Shown: positions 41,974-51,111 of the stretch, piece after piece | Layout of the letters: the number at the start of each line of letters is the position of its first letter | How positions within the stretch are numbered: position 1 is the first letter of the stretch | Assembly (NCBI GenBank): GCA_000416315.1 | Contig: ASZI01000042.1 | Coordinates: 1 to 56,263, forward strand | Direction of reading: 5' to 3' | Source of the DNA: Osedax symbiont Rs2 | GTDB lineage: Bacteria; Pseudomonadota; Gammaproteobacteria; Pseudomonadales; Balneatricaceae | Length of the DNA: 56,263 nt | Notes under the pieces: model-generated | Databases searched by the model: none | The model's input: only the letters and a program-made list of their open reading frames with translations | Told to the model about the DNA's origin: nothing | Program-made: the position numbers and the translations under genes

Positions 41974-43971
41974 ATGAGCCAACTTAAACTGACTATATCC
42001 CTTCGCGAAAAACATTTGCAACACAACACTAGTGCTGCATCTATCGTTACGCAATTAGACTTTAGTTTGACTAACCTCACTGGTGAGCTCGTTAGTATCG
42101 ACAAACTGGCCACTACTTTTATCTATCCTATTGACCCAACAAGTTTTGTTAATGCCCAAGTTTTGACTCACAGCGGGACTTATCTGGAGTTTGCTGGGCA
42201 ATCTGTCGAGCCGATACTGTTACAAAGCGGACAGAGCTGGACGTTTAGCGGTGATGCCAGCGCCGTGCTTAATCAGTATTCCGACATGCCGGCTGGATTT
42301 TTTGTCTTGAGCGAGGGCAAAGTTATTGATGTCCAATACACTAAAGAGGACAAGCTGGCGACTCGTATTAGCAGAATCCAACCCGACTCAGGCGCTGCAG
42401 AAGAGCAAGTAGTTGCGGCTGATAATCCTGATACCCGGATCAACAGCAGAGCGATTAACTGTTTTCCTGTGCCAAATTCGATTGTTATGACTCAAGGCAC
42501 AGCAGATTTGTCACAGGGGTTTGTTTTAAAAGCACATAGCCAGTTGCAGTCACAATTCTATTGCATGCAAAACATTGAAGCGCAACTGGCCTGTGTCGAT
42601 AAAATGTTTTACTTAGCCGAGCAGGGCCTTGCCCTTGAAATACAACTTGATGTGGCCTTAGTCAGCGAGGCTTATCAGCTCAATATCAGTGCGCTGGGGG
42701 TCGTTATAAAGGCCTCTGAGCGCGCCGGGGTGCATAATGCGCTGGTTAGTTTGTGGCAAATAGCCAGTCTGCAAAGCCACAGTGTTCCCTGTTTGCGAAT
42801 TGATGATGCACCGCGCTTTGAGTGGCGTGGTCAGCACTTAGACAGTGCCAGAGTCTATTACAGCATCGCTGAAATAAAAACTTTCATCAATCATATGTCA
42901 TTGTATAAATTGAATAAATTTCATTGGCATTTGGTAGACGACGAAGCCTGGCGGATGCAGGTGAATGCCTATCCGCAGTTGTGCAACAACATCGCCAAAC
43001 GTGGTTGGGGTGAGTTGGTTGAGCCTCAGTACGGCAGTGGTGCCCAGGCCAGCGGTGGTTATTACACGCATCGACAAATGCGCGAAATAGTTGATTATGC
43101 AGCGCAGCGCAACATAGAAGTGATTCCAGAAATTGATATTCCCGGGCACTGTTATGCATTGCTTAAAGTGTTACCAGAACTGTCTGAGCCAGAAGATCAA
43201 TCTGTGTACCAATCGGTGCAAGGTTACCGCAATAATTGTTTAAACCCGGCTCTGCCCGCCACTTACCAGTTTTTAGAAAACGTATTTAAAGAACTGGTCG
43301 ATATATTCCCAAGTCAATACGTGCACATAGGTGCTGATGAACGTCCACAAGGCAGTTGGCAGAAGTCACCGAAAATAACAGCGCTGATGAAAGAGCAGGG
43401 GTTTAACAGTAGCGATCAAGTACAAAGTTATTTTTTAAACAAAGTGCAGCAAATACTGGCCCGCTTGGGGAAAAAGACCGCTGCCTGGGAAGAGGCCACC
43501 GAGCAGGGGGAGCTACCCAAAGAAGGTTATATTGTCAGTTGGAAAGGTACGGCGGCGGGGATTAGTGCCCTCAAGCGCGGCTACCAGGTAGTCATGGCAC
43601 CAGCGCAGCACTGTTACTTTGATGTGGCGCAATCAAGACACTGGGATGAGCCGGGTCTGACTTGGATAGGTGACTGGGTAGGTTTGCAGCAAGTCTATAA
43701 TTACAACCCGGTCAGCGATGCTATTCCGGCGAAGTTACTGGGCAACTTAAAAGGTATCCAGGGCTGTCTGTGGTCGGAAAACCTCTATGATAAAAGCATT
43801 CTAGAGCACCAGCTGTTTCCGCGCATTATTGCATTGGCCGAGATCAGCTGGAGCGAACTGCGCCATCAAGATTATCCACGTTTCCATGCCGATTTAAAAC
43901 AATTTCATCAGCCGATGTTAGACGCTCTGCAAATTAGCTATCGGCGTCGCGATTTCGACTGCGATCAGTAG
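41974..43971 (+). CDS. Intracellular beta-N-acetylhexosaminidase (GH20)
   Basis: A 665-residue glycoside hydrolase family 20 enzyme that removes GlcNAc from chitobiose or short chitin oligosaccharides. There is no signal peptide, so it should act in the cytoplasm on imported sugar. A beta-sandwich N-terminal part (to about 280) precedes the (beta/alpha)8 domain: FEWRGQHLDSARVYYS, KLNKFHWHLVDDEAWRMQ, EIDIPGHCYA, and the catalytic Asp-Glu pair in VHIGADERPQG (Asp455-Glu456). Then come KKTAAWEEATE and GIQGCLWSEN. It lies at the start of the chitin-oligosaccharide region. Confidence 0.92.
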   Translation: MSQLKLTISLREKHLQHNTSAASIVTQLDFSLTNLTGELVSIDKLATTFIYPIDPTSFVNAQVLTHSGTYLEFAGQSVEPILLQSGQSWTFSGDASAVLNQYSDMPAGFFVLSEGKVIDVQYTKEDKLATRISRIQPDSGAAEEQVVAADNPDTRINSRAINCFPVPNSIVMTQGTADLSQGFVLKAHSQLQSQFYCMQNIEAQLACVDKMFYLAEQGLALEIQLDVALVSEAYQLNISALGVVIKASERAGVHNALVSLWQIASLQSHSVPCLRIDDAPRFEWRGQHLDSARVYYSIAEIKTFINHMSLYKLNKFHWHLVDDEAWRMQVNAYPQLCNNIAKRGWGELVEPQYGSGAQASGGYYTHRQMREIVDYAAQRNIEVIPEIDIPGHCYALLKVLPELSEPEDQSVYQSVQGYRNNCLNPALPATYQFLENVFKELVDIFPSQYVHIGADERPQGSWQKSPKITALMKEQGFNSSDQVQSYFLNKVQQILARLGKKTAAWEEATEQGELPKEGYIVSWKGTAAGISALKRGYQVVMAPAQHCYFDVAQSRHWDEPGLTWIGDWVGLQQVYNYNPVSDAIPAKLLGNLKGIQGCLWSENLYDKSILEHQLFPRIIALAEISWSELRHQDYPRFHADLKQFHQPMLDALQISYRRRDFDCDQ

Positions 43972-43997
43972 TCGCATTTTTTAATCCAGCTATTGAT

Positions 43998-44123
43998 ATG
44001 TCGCAGCATTCGAGGGTTAATGCCGCTATCAGGGACTATGCTCAAGCTGTACTGCAGCAGAGAAACATCGACGTTGCCTGTCAATTGCTGCAACCTTGTT
44101 ATAGTCGCTGGCATCAAGCTTAG
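43998..44123 (+). CDS. Possible 41-residue small protein or gene remnant
   Basis: A short frame after the GH20 gene reads as an amphipathic helix (MSQHSRVNAAIRDYAQAVLQ...). It has protein-like composition but no ribosome binding site and no recognised family. It may be the start of a lost gene or chance. Confidence 0.2.
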   Translation: MSQHSRVNAAIRDYAQAVLQQRNIDVACQLLQPCYSRWHQA

Positions 44124-44162
44124 GCCGATCGGCTGGCGACCTTGTGATCACTTAAGCCTGGA

Positions 44163-47100
44163 TCATTTCCCCAAGTGATTTTTTAGGCCGACTAAGTTTT
44201 GTTTTAATCGCAGGTATTGCGGGTGGCTATTGAGTTGACTGCGCCGCTGTTCATCTTGCAAATTATCGATATGTTTGAGCACGTAATTACCTGTTCTCAG
44301 GACATCGCGCCAGCGCGGTTTTAGCGGAAGGGTTTCCTCTAAAAAATACTTGTCTAAAGTGCGGGTCTGCAAAGAAGATCTATCCATATAGCCCCGCCAC
44401 AGTTTGCTCTGCTCGGCCAGGTCTATTTTACCCAGCCCGGACGCCAATTCCCACAGGGCCAGAGAGTCGTTCATGCTATCGACCAGCAAGTGGCGGTACT
44501 GTTGGCGTAATTGTGCATGGCTATGCACTAAACTTAGGTCATCAGGCTGCGGGTGATCCAAGGCGTGTTGCTCCAAGACCAGAGCAGCGATACCTTCAGT
44601 GTCGATGATCTGTTGCGCCGCCAGCAGTGCCTGCTCAATTGCCGGTAAGTTTGATCGGTTGTCCTTTTCATCCGGCTGTCGCAAGATAATAGCGATATCA
44701 TCACAGCGAAATCCACCGACTCGAGCGATAAAAGCGTGGCGCAAAATGCTGCTGCCATCGTTCCTGCATATAGATAAGTCAATACTTCCACGATCAATTT
44801 TGAGTAGCTTGCTGCGGATCTGGGCCAGCTGATTGAGATCAACTAACTGTTCAATGTTTTTGCCGATCATCTCATCGCTACTGTAGCCCAACTGCAGGTA
44901 GGCCGCTTGATTGTAATAGGCGATGTGGTCAAAGCTATTAAAAGTGATGATAGTGTCTTCAATGCTGTCGAGCATTTGTAACATAGAGCGCTGAGAGTTA
45001 CGCAGTTGCTGCTCGGTTTCCAGACGCCTGGCAACTTCTTCTTTGAGGCGAATATTCTCTTGTAAACGATTTACCGCCTGACGGGCCTGCAGTAAAGTAG
45101 CAACCCGTGACAGTAGTTCATCTTTGAGAAAAGGTTTTACAACATAGTCATTGGCGCCGCTGTTAAAGCCCTCAACTAAGTCACTGCTCTGGGTTCTGGC
45201 GGTGAGCATCAAAATCGGCAGCGCATACAGGTCATATTGTTTGCGTACTTGGCGGGCTATTTCAAAGCCACTGACGCCCGGTAACATTACATCTAAGATA
45301 ATCAGCGCCGGATCTTGCTCTTGCAGAAGTTTAAACGCTTGCTCGGCATCTTGCGCCAACAGTACTTGGTAACCACTGAGGGTCAAGTGATTGTGCAGAA
45401 TTTGCAGGTTTATCTGTTCGTCATCAACCACTAAAATGCATTCGCCGGATGGGTTTACATTTTGTTCTATTACCAGTGGCGTCTGGGTTTCAACATGGGC
45501 AAAATTTGCCAGCCGCTCCGGCTCTATGTAGTCGATAAACTCGGTATCTGGCGATTTTTGTTGTGGTAAAATGTCGCTGCTATGGCTGTCATCTGCCGGT
45601 GCCAGCGGTAAATAAAAAAAGAAGCTCGAGCCACTGTGCTCTACAGATTCAACATCCATAGTACCCTGCATTAACTCAACCAATTTCTTGGAGATCGACA
45701 AGCCTAAGCCGCTGCCGCCGATTTTTCGGGTGATACCACCATCAGCCTGCTCAAAAGGCTTGAATATATGGTCCAGATCCGCACTGTTCATACCGATGCC
45801 GGTGTCGCATACCTTAAATTGAACTTGTTCAGCGACGACTGAGGCACTGATGATGATCTGACCACTGTGGGTATATTTAATGGCATTGCCGAGTAGATTG
45901 TAAAGAATTTGCTCAAAGCGCACTGGATCTGCCAGTACTTTGGGTAAATCTTCTGGCAGCTGTTGTATTAAGACGATGTCCTTGTCAGCGACTAACACTT
46001 TAGTGAGTTCCACTATGTGTGCGACTAACGTTGTCGTATTGACAGCGATGATATTGACGCGCAATTGATTGTGGCGAATTTTATGAAAATCCAGCAGATC
46101 ATCCACTAACAGCGACAAGCGGTTAGCCGATGATGCAACCATGTTTAGCTGTAACTGCTGAGTGTGAGAAAGCTCCCCAGCTGCTCCATCGGACAGTGAT
46201 TCGATGATACCAATAATGCCGTGTAGCGGGGTGCGCAGCTCATGTGAGGTATTGGCAAGAAACTCGTCCTTGAGTTTATCTGCCGCGTGCAGTTCAGTAT
46301 TTTGTATTTCAATAGTCTGTACTTTGTCTTCCAACTGCGCGTTGACATCGTGAATCTGCGAAATTTGCTGGCGGATTGAATGCTGCATTTTGACAAAACT
46401 TCGCGCTAAACTGCCAAGCTCATCGCGACGTGAAGAGCCTCTGATCGATAGCTGCAAGTTCCCTTTAGAGACTCTTTCAGTGGCGAGCATTAAGGCGTAG
46501 AGCGGTTTGGTCATAGAGGCGGATAGGTAGTAGACAATAACAGCAATCAGTGTTGTGATTATTACGCCGATGGCGATGATTAACTTGGTAAAGTAGACAC
46601 TTTTTTGCAGTGCCTCCCCGGCGCTGATATCAACGATAAGTGCCCAGTTATTATTTAGAAACTGGATGTTATCAAAGGCAGCTAAGGTGGCCGTACCGAC
46701 GTAGCTGTGGTCTTTAAAATAGCCGCTTTTTCCGGCCAGTGCAGCGCGCGCTGCTGCAGATTGCAAAGGCCTGTTAGCCTTGGTTAAGCTTTCTAAACTA
46801 TACTGTGCAGCGTTATGTCGCTGTGCTGCCAGTTCGGATCTGGGCAGTAAATCTGCACCCAGCAGGTAGGCCTCGCCAGTTTCGCCCAGACCATCACGCC
46901 TGGCAGTAATTGCTGTGATCGATTGCAGAGGCAGTGTAAATACTATGACGCCACTGAACCTATTGTGTTGAATGATAGGAAACGCCAGATAGGCAACTTC
47001 TTGCTGCACTTGTCGATCCCATGAGAAATCAACCATCTCAACTATTTTATTTAACTTAACCCCCGCTTGATAGCGTTGTTTAATACGCGCAAAGGCAACT

Positions 47101-47666
47101 GCTAATGCTGTGTCAGTCAGTTGTTGATCGGTGAGATCGGCGGCAAAATACTGGCCTTTTTGGCTAGTGTAAACAACCTGTCCCGCCGGCGTGATCAGTA
47201 ACAGATTACTGAAATCGGATGACTTGACGAAGTCTTGATAGCCGCCGTCAAAGCGAAAATGAACGCCGGCGTAACCATCACTTTGGTTTTGAAACTGCGG
47301 TGACAGACTGTAAAAACCTTTGTCCAGTAACTTGGCCGCCGCCAATTTTTGCGCGGCAATTTTGGGGTCTTTATCAATAATATTAAAAGCGTAGGCAAAA
47401 CCAAAATAGCGGCTAATGCTGTATCGGACATGGCTGGAAGTAGAAAATATTTTGGCTTGTGCCTGGATACTTTGTAAGTGTTGCTCAATTTCACTTTTTT
47501 TACTGTCTCTAATGGATACTAACTTATCAAAAACATGCTCTTCAATATTTTGCGAAAATGAGATTTGCAGAAAACTGCCAATGGCAGCTAGCGGGATAAT
47601 TGAGAGCAGCAGAAAAGCTAAACTTAACTTTGCCCGGTAGCGCATATTGGCCAAAAAATTAAACAT
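44163..47666 (-). CDS. chiS: ChiS-like hybrid sensor histidine kinase
   Basis: A 1167-residue inner-membrane sensor. Order: membrane span (about 13-35), a large periplasmic dCACHE-like sensor (to about 365), second span and HAMP (about 390-440), HisKA with SHELRTP (His475), HATPase (GIGMNSADLDHIFKPF, GGSGLGLSIS), receiver domain with Asp792 (LDVMLPG), PAS (about 885-1000), and a C-terminal helical domain with SKLWRGYMDRSS.QTRTLDKY and LKPRWRDVLRT. That last domain resembles the DNA-binding C-terminus reported for ChiS, the chitin sensor of Vibrio. With the CBP-type importer downstream on the other strand, it is best read as the chitin-oligosaccharide regulator, binding DNA itself. Confidence 0.82.
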   Translation of the reverse strand: MFNFLANMRYRAKLSLAFLLLSIIPLAAIGSFLQISFSQNIEEHVFDKLVSIRDSKKSEIEQHLQSIQAQAKIFSTSSHVRYSISRYFGFAYAFNIIDKDPKIAAQKLAAAKLLDKGFYSLSPQFQNQSDGYAGVHFRFDGGYQDFVKSSDFSNLLLITPAGQVVYTSQKGQYFAADLTDQQLTDTALAVAFARIKQRYQAGVKLNKIVEMVDFSWDRQVQQEVAYLAFPIIQHNRFSGVIVFTLPLQSITAITARRDGLGETGEAYLLGADLLPRSELAAQRHNAAQYSLESLTKANRPLQSAAARAALAGKSGYFKDHSYVGTATLAAFDNIQFLNNNWALIVDISAGEALQKSVYFTKLIIAIGVIITTLIAVIVYYLSASMTKPLYALMLATERVSKGNLQLSIRGSSRRDELGSLARSFVKMQHSIRQQISQIHDVNAQLEDKVQTIEIQNTELHAADKLKDEFLANTSHELRTPLHGIIGIIESLSDGAAGELSHTQQLQLNMVASSANRLSLLVDDLLDFHKIRHNQLRVNIIAVNTTTLVAHIVELTKVLVADKDIVLIQQLPEDLPKVLADPVRFEQILYNLLGNAIKYTHSGQIIISASVVAEQVQFKVCDTGIGMNSADLDHIFKPFEQADGGITRKIGGSGLGLSISKKLVELMQGTMDVESVEHSGSSFFFYLPLAPADDSHSSDILPQQKSPDTEFIDYIEPERLANFAHVETQTPLVIEQNVNPSGECILVVDDEQINLQILHNHLTLSGYQVLLAQDAEQAFKLLQEQDPALIILDVMLPGVSGFEIARQVRKQYDLYALPILMLTARTQSSDLVEGFNSGANDYVVKPFLKDELLSRVATLLQARQAVNRLQENIRLKEEVARRLETEQQLRNSQRSMLQMLDSIEDTIITFNSFDHIAYYNQAAYLQLGYSSDEMIGKNIEQLVDLNQLAQIRSKLLKIDRGSIDLSICRNDGSSILRHAFIARVGGFRCDDIAIILRQPDEKDNRSNLPAIEQALLAAQQIIDTEGIAALVLEQHALDHPQPDDLSLVHSHAQLRQQYRHLLVDSMNDSLALWELASGLGKIDLAEQSKLWRGYMDRSSLQTRTLDKYFLEETLPLKPRWRDVLRTGNYVLKHIDNLQDEQRRSQLNSHPQYLRLKQNLVGLKNHLGK

Positions 47667-48010
47667 AATTACCTAATCTTGTTAACTGCATACTGTATAG
47701 ATTTACTGTGACTGCGAATTGGTATGCTAATTGGTCTGCATGTTTATGTCTAGTTAAGTGGCTGTTATTCCTTACTTGGTAACTGCAAATTAACGTCTAA
47801 AACGCTAGTCTGGTCGGTTCTTGCGGTTGATTTAAAAAATATAAATTGACGAGATTAACGGCTGTTTTGCAGATTTTACAGTTTTATTAACTTGACCCTT
47901 AAAGTGTTTTTTTGACTAGATAGTAGCCATTGCAAACAGATGCATTTATAGCACCACAAGGTTGTGCATTGATGCGTCGCGAAAATAAAAACTAGCCAAA
48001 GGAATATATC
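47667..48010. other. Divergent region, chiS-like / nagZ-like
   Basis: About 345 bp, AT-rich. A 12-bp direct repeat lies at 47717-47740. Promoters for both genes must lie here; none could be assigned with confidence. Confidence 0.5.
47717..47740. repeat. 12-bp direct repeat upstream of chiS-like gene
   Basis: AATTGGTATGCT followed at once by AATTGGTCTGCA; ten of twelve positions agree. It lies 51 bases upstream of the chiS-like start and could be an operator. Confidence 0.5.
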
Positions 48011-49033
48011 GTGAGTGTGATTTCACCCTTAGTATTAGGTTTTCAGGGAACCGAGTTTAGCCCTGCCCAGTTACAGGCATTTAAAGAAATAAACCCTTAT
48101 GCTTTGATGGTGATGCGTCGCAATGTGAGCTCACGTGCTCAAATTACCAGGCTCAATGCGCAGTTCCGTGAGGCGGTTGGCAGGGAAGATGCAGTGATCA
48201 CGACTGACCAGGAAGGTGGGCGGATACAGCATTTAGAGGGGCCAGACTGGCCTGTTTATCCTATTTATGCGCAGTTTAATGCACTGATTAAAAAAGATTT
48301 CTCACTGGCGAAAGCGACAATGCGGCGCGCCTCCAGGGCGCTGGCATCCGATATGGCAAATGCCGGCTTTAACGCCAATTGTGGTCCAGTGTTGGATCTG
48401 GCATTTTCAGGTGCATCTGAGGTTATCTCAGATAGAAGTTTTGGTGAAGATGCCGAAGTGGTCGCGCAGATGGGGGAGCAGATCATCGCCGGATTTATGG
48501 AGTCCGGGGTAATACCTATGATGAAACATATTCCGGGCCACGGCCGTGCTATGGAGGACAGCCATAAAACTCGACCCATCGTTAACACCGCCTTAGCGCA
48601 GCTGGATAAATCCGACTTCGCACCGTTTCAAAAACTAAAGCACTGCCCCTGGGCGATGGTCTCACATGTTGTCTATTCGGCCTGTGATAGCTTGCCAGCC
48701 ACTATATCGCAACCACTGATCTGTGATGTCATTCGCAACCGCATCGGTTATGCCGGGGTGTTGATTTGTGATTGTGTGTATATGCAGAGCTTGCAGGGCC
48801 CGATTGAAGATCGCTGTCAACAAGTGCAGCAAGCGGGCGTCGACTTAGTGCTCTCTTGTCACGGTGAGGCCGATGAATGGTATCAGTGGAATGATAAATT
48901 GCAGCCACTAGACGCTGTCAGTTTGCAGAGATTATCGTTCGCTGAACAACAAATGTCTGAGACGAAGCTTAATCTTGATTCTAATCCTGCGGCCACAATG
49001 AGAGACGTTTGGGCGCTTCTGAGAGATGCTTGA
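48011..49033 (+). CDS. GH3 beta-N-acetylhexosaminidase, NagZ-like
   Basis: A 340-residue cytoplasmic glycoside hydrolase family 3 protein. It shows TTDQEGGRIQHL, FNANCGPVLDLAF, the dyad motif KHIPGHGRAMEDSHKTRP (general-acid His in the DSH loop), and the nucleophile segment VLICDCVYMQ, where the usual SDDL reads CDCV: the nucleophile Asp is kept but the next residue is Cys. NagZ cleaves GlcNAc from muropeptides; here the setting between the chiS-like gene and the chitin oligosaccharide importer suggests work on chitin sugars as well or instead. The start is GTG 48011, with AAAGGA upstream. Confidence 0.85.
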   Translation: MSVISPLVLGFQGTEFSPAQLQAFKEINPYALMVMRRNVSSRAQITRLNAQFREAVGREDAVITTDQEGGRIQHLEGPDWPVYPIYAQFNALIKKDFSLAKATMRRASRALASDMANAGFNANCGPVLDLAFSGASEVISDRSFGEDAEVVAQMGEQIIAGFMESGVIPMMKHIPGHGRAMEDSHKTRPIVNTALAQLDKSDFAPFQKLKHCPWAMVSHVVYSACDSLPATISQPLICDVIRNRIGYAGVLICDCVYMQSLQGPIEDRCQQVQQAGVDLVLSCHGEADEWYQWNDKLQPLDAVSLQRLSFAEQQMSETKLNLDSNPAATMRDVWALLRDA

Positions 49034-49261
49034 GCGGATGGGCTAGATTTTTGGCATAAATATAACCAGTTGATTTTAAGAGTTTAAAAAAACAAATTGA
49101 CGTAACTGGATTGTTTTATTAACGAAATCAACAGATTTAAGGGGTTAAATTCTAGCTAGCAAAACTGTTAGTTTAGATATTGGAAAACGCGTCATCAGCA
49201 GTACTGGTTAAACCATAAGTTGAGTATAAAAATTAAAATAATTGAAACTAGGGAGTTTATA
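49034..49261. other. Leader/promoter region of the importer operon
   Basis: About 228 bp, AT-rich. It should hold the promoter that a ChiS-type regulator would activate. No clear inverted repeat for ChiS could be assigned by eye. Confidence 0.45.
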
Positions 49262-50932
49262 ATGAAAAAATATTTATTAGCAGCTGCAGTGAGTAGTGCA
49301 GTAGCAGCGACGGCACTGGCACCTTCCATGGCGATGGCAGCAGCGGACAGCGAGTTAGTCGTTGTACCGCGTCAGGTCACTGCATGGGTACAAAACTTCA
49401 ACCCGTTTAACCAGACAACAAAGCTGCCGACAACACTTGAGTTTGTTTACGAGCCGTTAGTGATCTTTAATGCGATGCAAGGCGGAAAACCTTATTATCG
49501 GCTAGCCGAATCGCACGCTTTTTCCGATGATCTTAAGACCTTAACTTTCAATTTGCGAAAAGGGGTGAAGTGGTCAGATGGCGAAGCGTTTGACGCACAT
49601 GATGTCGCCTATTCTATGGAAATTGCCAAACAGCATAAAGCACTTGATATTCGTGCCGTTTGGGGATTGATTGAAAGCTACGAAGTGGTCGACAATCACC
49701 AGATTAAATTTAACTTAACTAAGCCCAATGCCGCCGCCGCGTTTAAAATTGTTAAAGCGCCTATAGTACCAGAGCACATCTGGAAGAATGTGTCCGACCC
49801 GATTACCTTCAAAAATGAAAACCCTGTTGGCACAGGACCTATGACTCAAGTAAAGCGTTTCACTGAGCAAGTCTATGTGCAATGTCGTAATCCTAATTAT
49901 TGGGACAATGACAACCTGGCGGTGGATTGTCTGAAGTTGCCTCAATTAGGCAACAATGACCAAGTACTGGCAGCGGCGCAAAAAGGTGAATTAGATTGGT
50001 TTGGATCATTTCTTCCCGATATTGAAAAAACCTATGTGTCTAAAGACAGTGACAACCACAAGTATTGGTTCCCAGGTGGATCAATGGTGGCGTTTAACTT
50101 TAACCTGGAATCTAAAAATGCCGGGAACAAGCAGGCGTTCAACAACTTAGGCTTTCGTCGCGCGATGTCAATGGCAATGGACAGAGATGCGATGGTTAAT
50201 GTGGCGGGCTACGGCTACCCAACCATCAATGATTATGCATCGGCGCTGGGACGCGGTTATCACGACTGGAATAACGAAAAGGCCCAGGCTGAATTTGGCA
50301 AGTACAGCAAACTGAATATCGATGCAGCCAGAGCACTTTTAAGCGAAAATGGTTTTAAAGATTTAAACGGTGACGGCAAACTGCAAAATGCGGATGGCAG
50401 TGCAATTAAGTTTGATATCATCGTTCCCAACGGTTGGACTGACTGGGTCAATACAGTGCAGATAGCGGTTGAAGGACTACAAGAGGTCGGTATAAACGCT
50501 AAAGTTTCTACACCGGAAGCGTCCGCCTGGACCCAAGCTCTGCTCGATGGGACTTATGATGCCGGTATCAACTCCAACTTTGTAGGTGTCACCCCTCATC
50601 GTCAGTACGAGAGCGCACTGCACTCAAGACATAAAAATTTGACCCGCTTCTCTGCGACCCGTTTCTCAACGCCAAAACTTGATGTTGCGCTGGATTCTTT
50701 CTATGCCACCAATGACAAGTCAGAGCAGAAGCAGATCATGAACGAAATCCAGTATATTATCGCGGCCAATACGCCTTATATCCCGGTTTTTAATAACCCC
50801 AAATGGTATCAGTACAATACTGCCAGGTTTACTGGGTTCTTCAGTGCCGACAACGCCGGTGGCAACCCGGTAATTCATCCTGACAACCCTGAACGTTTGC
50901 TAAACCTTCTGTCTATCAAGCCTAAAAAGTAA
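49262..50932 (+). CDS. Chitin-oligosaccharide-binding protein (CBP-type SBP)
   Basis: A 556-residue periplasmic binding protein of the SBP_bac_5 (peptide/nickel) family. The signal peptide ends near AMAAADSE. Its sequence parallels the Vibrio chitin-oligosaccharide-binding protein: NFNPFNQTTKLPTTLEFVYEPL, LTFNLRKGVKWSDGEAF, CRNPNYWDNDNLAVDCLKLPQ, IIVPNGWTDWVNTVQIAVE and YQYNTARFTGFF. It binds chitobiose-class sugars, and in Vibrio also signals to ChiS. ATG 49262 is chosen for TAGGGAG upstream. A terminator directly follows, so it would be made in excess of the permease genes. Confidence 0.9.
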   Translation: MKKYLLAAAVSSAVAATALAPSMAMAAADSELVVVPRQVTAWVQNFNPFNQTTKLPTTLEFVYEPLVIFNAMQGGKPYYRLAESHAFSDDLKTLTFNLRKGVKWSDGEAFDAHDVAYSMEIAKQHKALDIRAVWGLIESYEVVDNHQIKFNLTKPNAAAAFKIVKAPIVPEHIWKNVSDPITFKNENPVGTGPMTQVKRFTEQVYVQCRNPNYWDNDNLAVDCLKLPQLGNNDQVLAAAQKGELDWFGSFLPDIEKTYVSKDSDNHKYWFPGGSMVAFNFNLESKNAGNKQAFNNLGFRRAMSMAMDRDAMVNVAGYGYPTINDYASALGRGYHDWNNEKAQAEFGKYSKLNIDAARALLSENGFKDLNGDGKLQNADGSAIKFDIIVPNGWTDWVNTVQIAVEGLQEVGINAKVSTPEASAWTQALLDGTYDAGINSNFVGVTPHRQYESALHSRHKNLTRFSATRFSTPKLDVALDSFYATNDKSEQKQIMNEIQYIIAANTPYIPVFNNPKWYQYNTARFTGFFSADNAGGNPVIHPDNPERLLNLLSIKPKK

Positions 50933-50948
50933 TAGTCAGTGGTTCCTT

Positions 50949-50980
50949 CCCCGGGGTACCTAACCTCGGGGCTTTTTATT
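50949..50980 (+). terminator. Partial terminator after binding-protein gene
   Basis: Stem CCCCG..GGT / ACC.CGGGG followed by CTTTTTATT. Lying within the operon, it probably lets only part of transcription pass to the permease genes. Confidence 0.82.
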
Positions 50981-51111
50981 CTAAATACGCAGTAGCATTT
51001 TTGCCTGATATTGTCAGTAACACTGTGTACTGAATAGTTTTGCTCAATACATAGCCGGTATTTTAGGCTATGACATGAAGCGGGTCGCAAATTATAATAA
51101 AAGAGGCCGTT

